Of a stretch of 36,583 nt of DNA, positions 35,601 through 36,583 are shown piece after piece. The stretch is from assembly GCA_013306675.1 (NCBI GenBank), contig JABLUY010000309.1, positions 1-36,583 on the forward strand, in the 5' to 3' direction. The notes beneath the pieces are model-generated. The model did no database searches. It worked only from the letters and a program-made list of their open reading frames with translations, and was not told the origin of the DNA. This DNA comes from Thraustochytrium sp. TN22. Taxonomy: Eukaryota; Sar; Bigyra; Thraustochytrida; Thraustochytriidae. The translations under genes and the position numbers were made by a program. Every line of letters begins with the position of its first letter. Position 1 is the stretch's first letter.

Positions 35601-36526
35601 ACGCCGCCGGGCGCCTCGGCGATGCCGAGCAGGCCCAGCAAATTGGGGTGCTGGATGGAGCGCCAGATCTTGAGCTCGTCGATGGCGTCGGCGAGCGCCT
35701 GCGTGTCGGTGGCGGCGCCGGCAGCGCGGTTGCCCGCGAGCTCCACGGACGCGATGCGCTTGACGGCGGCCGGCCGCCCGCGGAAGGTGGCTTCGTGGAC
35801 GTCGCCGAAGCCGCCCTTGTTGATGAGTCCGCCCACCTGCAGTTCCTCGCTCTTCACGTCCACCTCGCCGCTCTTGGCAGACTGCAGCATGGCGGCCACG
35901 AGCTCGCGCACGGCGGCCGGGCCGCCGCCGCCGGCCTGCGCCGCGGCGGCCTCCAGCAAGCCGCGGTCCACAGCGACGTGGCGCTGCAGCAGGCCGGCGT
36001 CCATGGCCAGCGCACCGCGGCTGGCGCTCGCCACGGACTCGTCCAGCTCGCGCGCCGCGGTCCGCTCGTCCGGGACATTGCCCTGCACACGCAGGAGGTC
36101 GCGCAGACCGGCGTCGTCTTGCAGTCCCAGGCTGTACACGGCCGTGGTGAGCTCGCTCTGCAGCTGCTGCAGGTGCTTGCGCAGCGACTCGCCCACGGTT
36201 TTCGCCGCCACGGCCCTGTGCAGCGCCTGCACCTGCGCCGGCGGCTGTGTGGCTCCTGCCGCTGCCCTGGACAGGTCGTCCACGCGCCGCACGCACACCA
36301 GCGCCTCCGTCAGCTCGCTCAGCGCGGCGTCCAGCGCCACGGCCCACCGTTCTCCTCGCGCTGCCGCGCCCGCGCCGCCGCCGCGCGCCGCTGCCGCGCC
36401 GGCCGCGCTCTCGGCCGCGGCGCCCAGCGCGCCCAGCGCCGCGCCCAGCGCGCCCCCGACCGCGCCCAGCTCGTCCGCCGCCGCCGCCGCCTCGCGCGCC
36501 AGCGCCGCCGCGCCCGCGCCCTCCAT
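32681..36526 (-). CDS. Inverted receptor kinase: TKL kinase, TM, SRCR and PAN domains
   Basis: A 1281-residue protein without a signal peptide. Residues ~1-220 are Ala-rich helices. A TKL-type Ser/Thr kinase spans ~230-495: glycine loop NKGGFGDV, K256 in AAVKR, HRD D360 in HRDLKPRNVLL, DFG D379, GTPQYLAPEQ and TDIFAFGVVIWEM, so all catalytic residues are present. After a Pro/Ala linker, one TM helix (~645-668) follows an RKR cluster. Then come an SRCR-like domain (~690-796), a Thr/Pro-rich mucin-like stalk with TTAPPTQQPT repeats (~799-905), a second SRCR-like domain (~907-1014), and two PAN/apple-like Cys-rich repeats (~1025-1130 and ~1180-1265). Basic residues before the TM and no signal peptide suggest N-terminus inside (type II): kinase in the cytosol, adhesive domains outside. 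Ligands are unknown; carbohydrate or protein binding is inferred from SRCR and PAN. Confidence 0.82.
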   Translation of the reverse strand: MEGAGAAALAREAAAAADELGAVGGALGAALGALGAAAESAAGAAAARGGGAGAAARGERWAVALDAALSELTEALVCVRRVDDLSRAAAGATQPPAQVQALHRAVAAKTVGESLRKHLQQLQSELTTAVYSLGLQDDAGLRDLLRVQGNVPDERTAARELDESVASASRGALAMDAGLLQRHVAVDRGLLEAAAAQAGGGGPAAVRELVAAMLQSAKSGEVDVKSEELQVGGLINKGGFGDVHEATFRGRPAAVKRIASVELAGNRAAGAATDTQALADAIDELKIWRSIQHPNLLGLLGIAEAPGGVYCVMERSELSLHDVIYDKAAYDLPFAQVRRIGADIACGLEYLHRRLIIHRDLKPRNVLLSRRLDQVKLCDFGISSKMAQSRTTMDATPAGTPQYLAPEQLATPARLSFRTDIFAFGVVIWEMFERRPPWEGCTLGAIFLAVRNGELLELREPTYTRWMMDLIEACWTMDRSQRPSASQLREALDTETWPLPSRAPPTLPPRAAPAAGAAFSGAAFSGAAVLPAPATPSSLKPSDFDSPYSTGASATTATSVPAPAPAPANVPVPAARSFAKEADVVLNMDDENGEDGNYDGGLLQDGPAAGPALAGANPAASPTAVVSGKDGADKPPPPWYARKRNLCVLCLLLLLVVIGVVVGVVVAGGGGGGDGDDGAGGDGSTDGSTDGVQVIAVTASRSLRLINGNPGLLEFSFDQGQTWRQVCGDTLDDDVAALACRTLGFDDGAPAPKADVTPSPMQVSLHTVICGSDATQLLDCTFVDAGNTCEAAAKVLCGGVLPSAAPATPPTRAPTSRAPTRAPVTRAPTVPGETPSPSPAPTTATPTLRPTTAPSRAPTRRPTAAPTTAPPTQQPTAQPTTAPPTQQPTPRPTTAPPTTGSPTIISIRPTAASDDARLFGNPGYIEVWNSTLGVWVVVMQDGTFDDDAATVACRSLDSGYNRGLVSGSRSAPINYVRSGWVNFRCSGIEWTLGGCVVDTGVPALSSEPVSIECLEEEPTPAPTRGDKACVSLVAFNRCRSASGVDRDTELLCDREEDAPMKGCSWNYCAAACMSTNACTGFEYGHREHSCRLTYHEIDCARTTAPTSYTVAMRNGCYAVDAGDSSLTSSRLDCPANANYRQSTPPRCINMDADMYPDEPDRTDAGCFQQVLMGPCVASGSSETLTVCSDDSGTGCSLAVCLDRCRKNEVCTGVAFQPRTNTCQLQLSALDCDATRAMLPDNELQCIFFQRSGPQNYTNTPCPRFDDEGLNYEACMTSFNLP
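33810..34130 (-). repeat. Coding repeat: TTAPPTQQP mucin-like stalk
   Basis: Within the kinase gene, tandem codon repeats encode APT(S/T)RAPT and TTAPPTQQPT(A/P) units, a likely O-glycosylated spacer separating the two SRCR-like domains. Confidence 0.8.
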
Positions 36527-36530
36527 CGCG

Positions 36531-36583
36531 CCTCGCCTCGCCTCGCCTCGCCTCGCCTCGCCTCGCCGCGCCGCGCCGCGCCG
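36531..36583. repeat. CCTCG/CCGCG pentanucleotide repeat at right edge
   Basis: Seven copies of CCTCG followed by three of CCGCG and a partial unit, up to the end of the window. It starts 4 bp upstream of the kinase ATG and so would lie in its 5' UTR. It mirrors the CGCCG repeat at the left edge. Confidence 0.9.

Noticed and set aside
1-36583. tRNA, rRNA or CRISPR
   Set aside because: No tRNA-like T-loop with matching cloverleaf, no rRNA sequence and no spaced identical repeats were seen in the spacers by eye; a tRNAscan run would be decisive.

Overview
The window is GC-rich nuclear DNA from a eukaryote. It carries long uninterrupted reading frames, microsatellite-rich spacers and no operon or Shine-Dalgarno structure. 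Twelve intact protein genes are supported: CFAP57 (cilia), eukaryotic ribosomal protein uL22/RPL17, an SLC30A9 zinc carrier, an ABCB6-type half transporter, an EXS-family protein, a secreted EGF protein of the stramenopile SIG1/Ocm type, and several large multidomain proteins. A motile-cell gene set, a heterokont-type EGF protein, almost no introns and very high GC together suggest a labyrinthulean (thraustochytrid) stramenopile. That is inference; no marker rRNA is present.

Layout from left to right: pentanucleotide repeat edge (1-40); LysA-like PLP decarboxylase (-); CFAP57 (+); SLC30A9-like (-); a 2.15-kb gene-poor stretch with AGC-type repeats and a decayed coding sequence; a SIG1/Ocm-like secreted EGF protein (+); a seven-helix membrane protein with an N-terminal ectodomain (+); RPL17 (-), divergent from a 1555-residue SCAMP/cNMP-binding/PDZ/GRAM protein (+); a 1227-residue protein that looks like a piggyBac-type transposase with a YqaJ/lambda-exonuclease-like domain inside it (+); an EXS (XPR1-like) protein (-), divergent from a small Cys-rich secreted protein (+); ABCB6-like (-); and a receptor-type kinase with inverted order, kinase-TM-SRCR-mucin-SRCR-PAN (-). 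The right edge is again a CGCCT/CGCCG pentamer repeat.

The genes are individually transcribed and do not form one pathway. Loose themes are flagella (CFAP57 and the mastigoneme-like EGF protein), metal and organelle transport (SLC30A9-like and ABCB6-like) and membrane signalling (cNMP/SCAMP scaffold, seven-helix protein, inverted kinase). The most unusual items are the transposase-nuclease fusion with replaced catalytic residues, the SCAMP-cNBD-PDZ-GRAM-cNBD protein with possible lipid anchors at both ends, and the inverted receptor kinase. All starts given are the first plausible ATG. Several frames stay open upstream of it, but only with non-ATG codons or low-complexity sequence.
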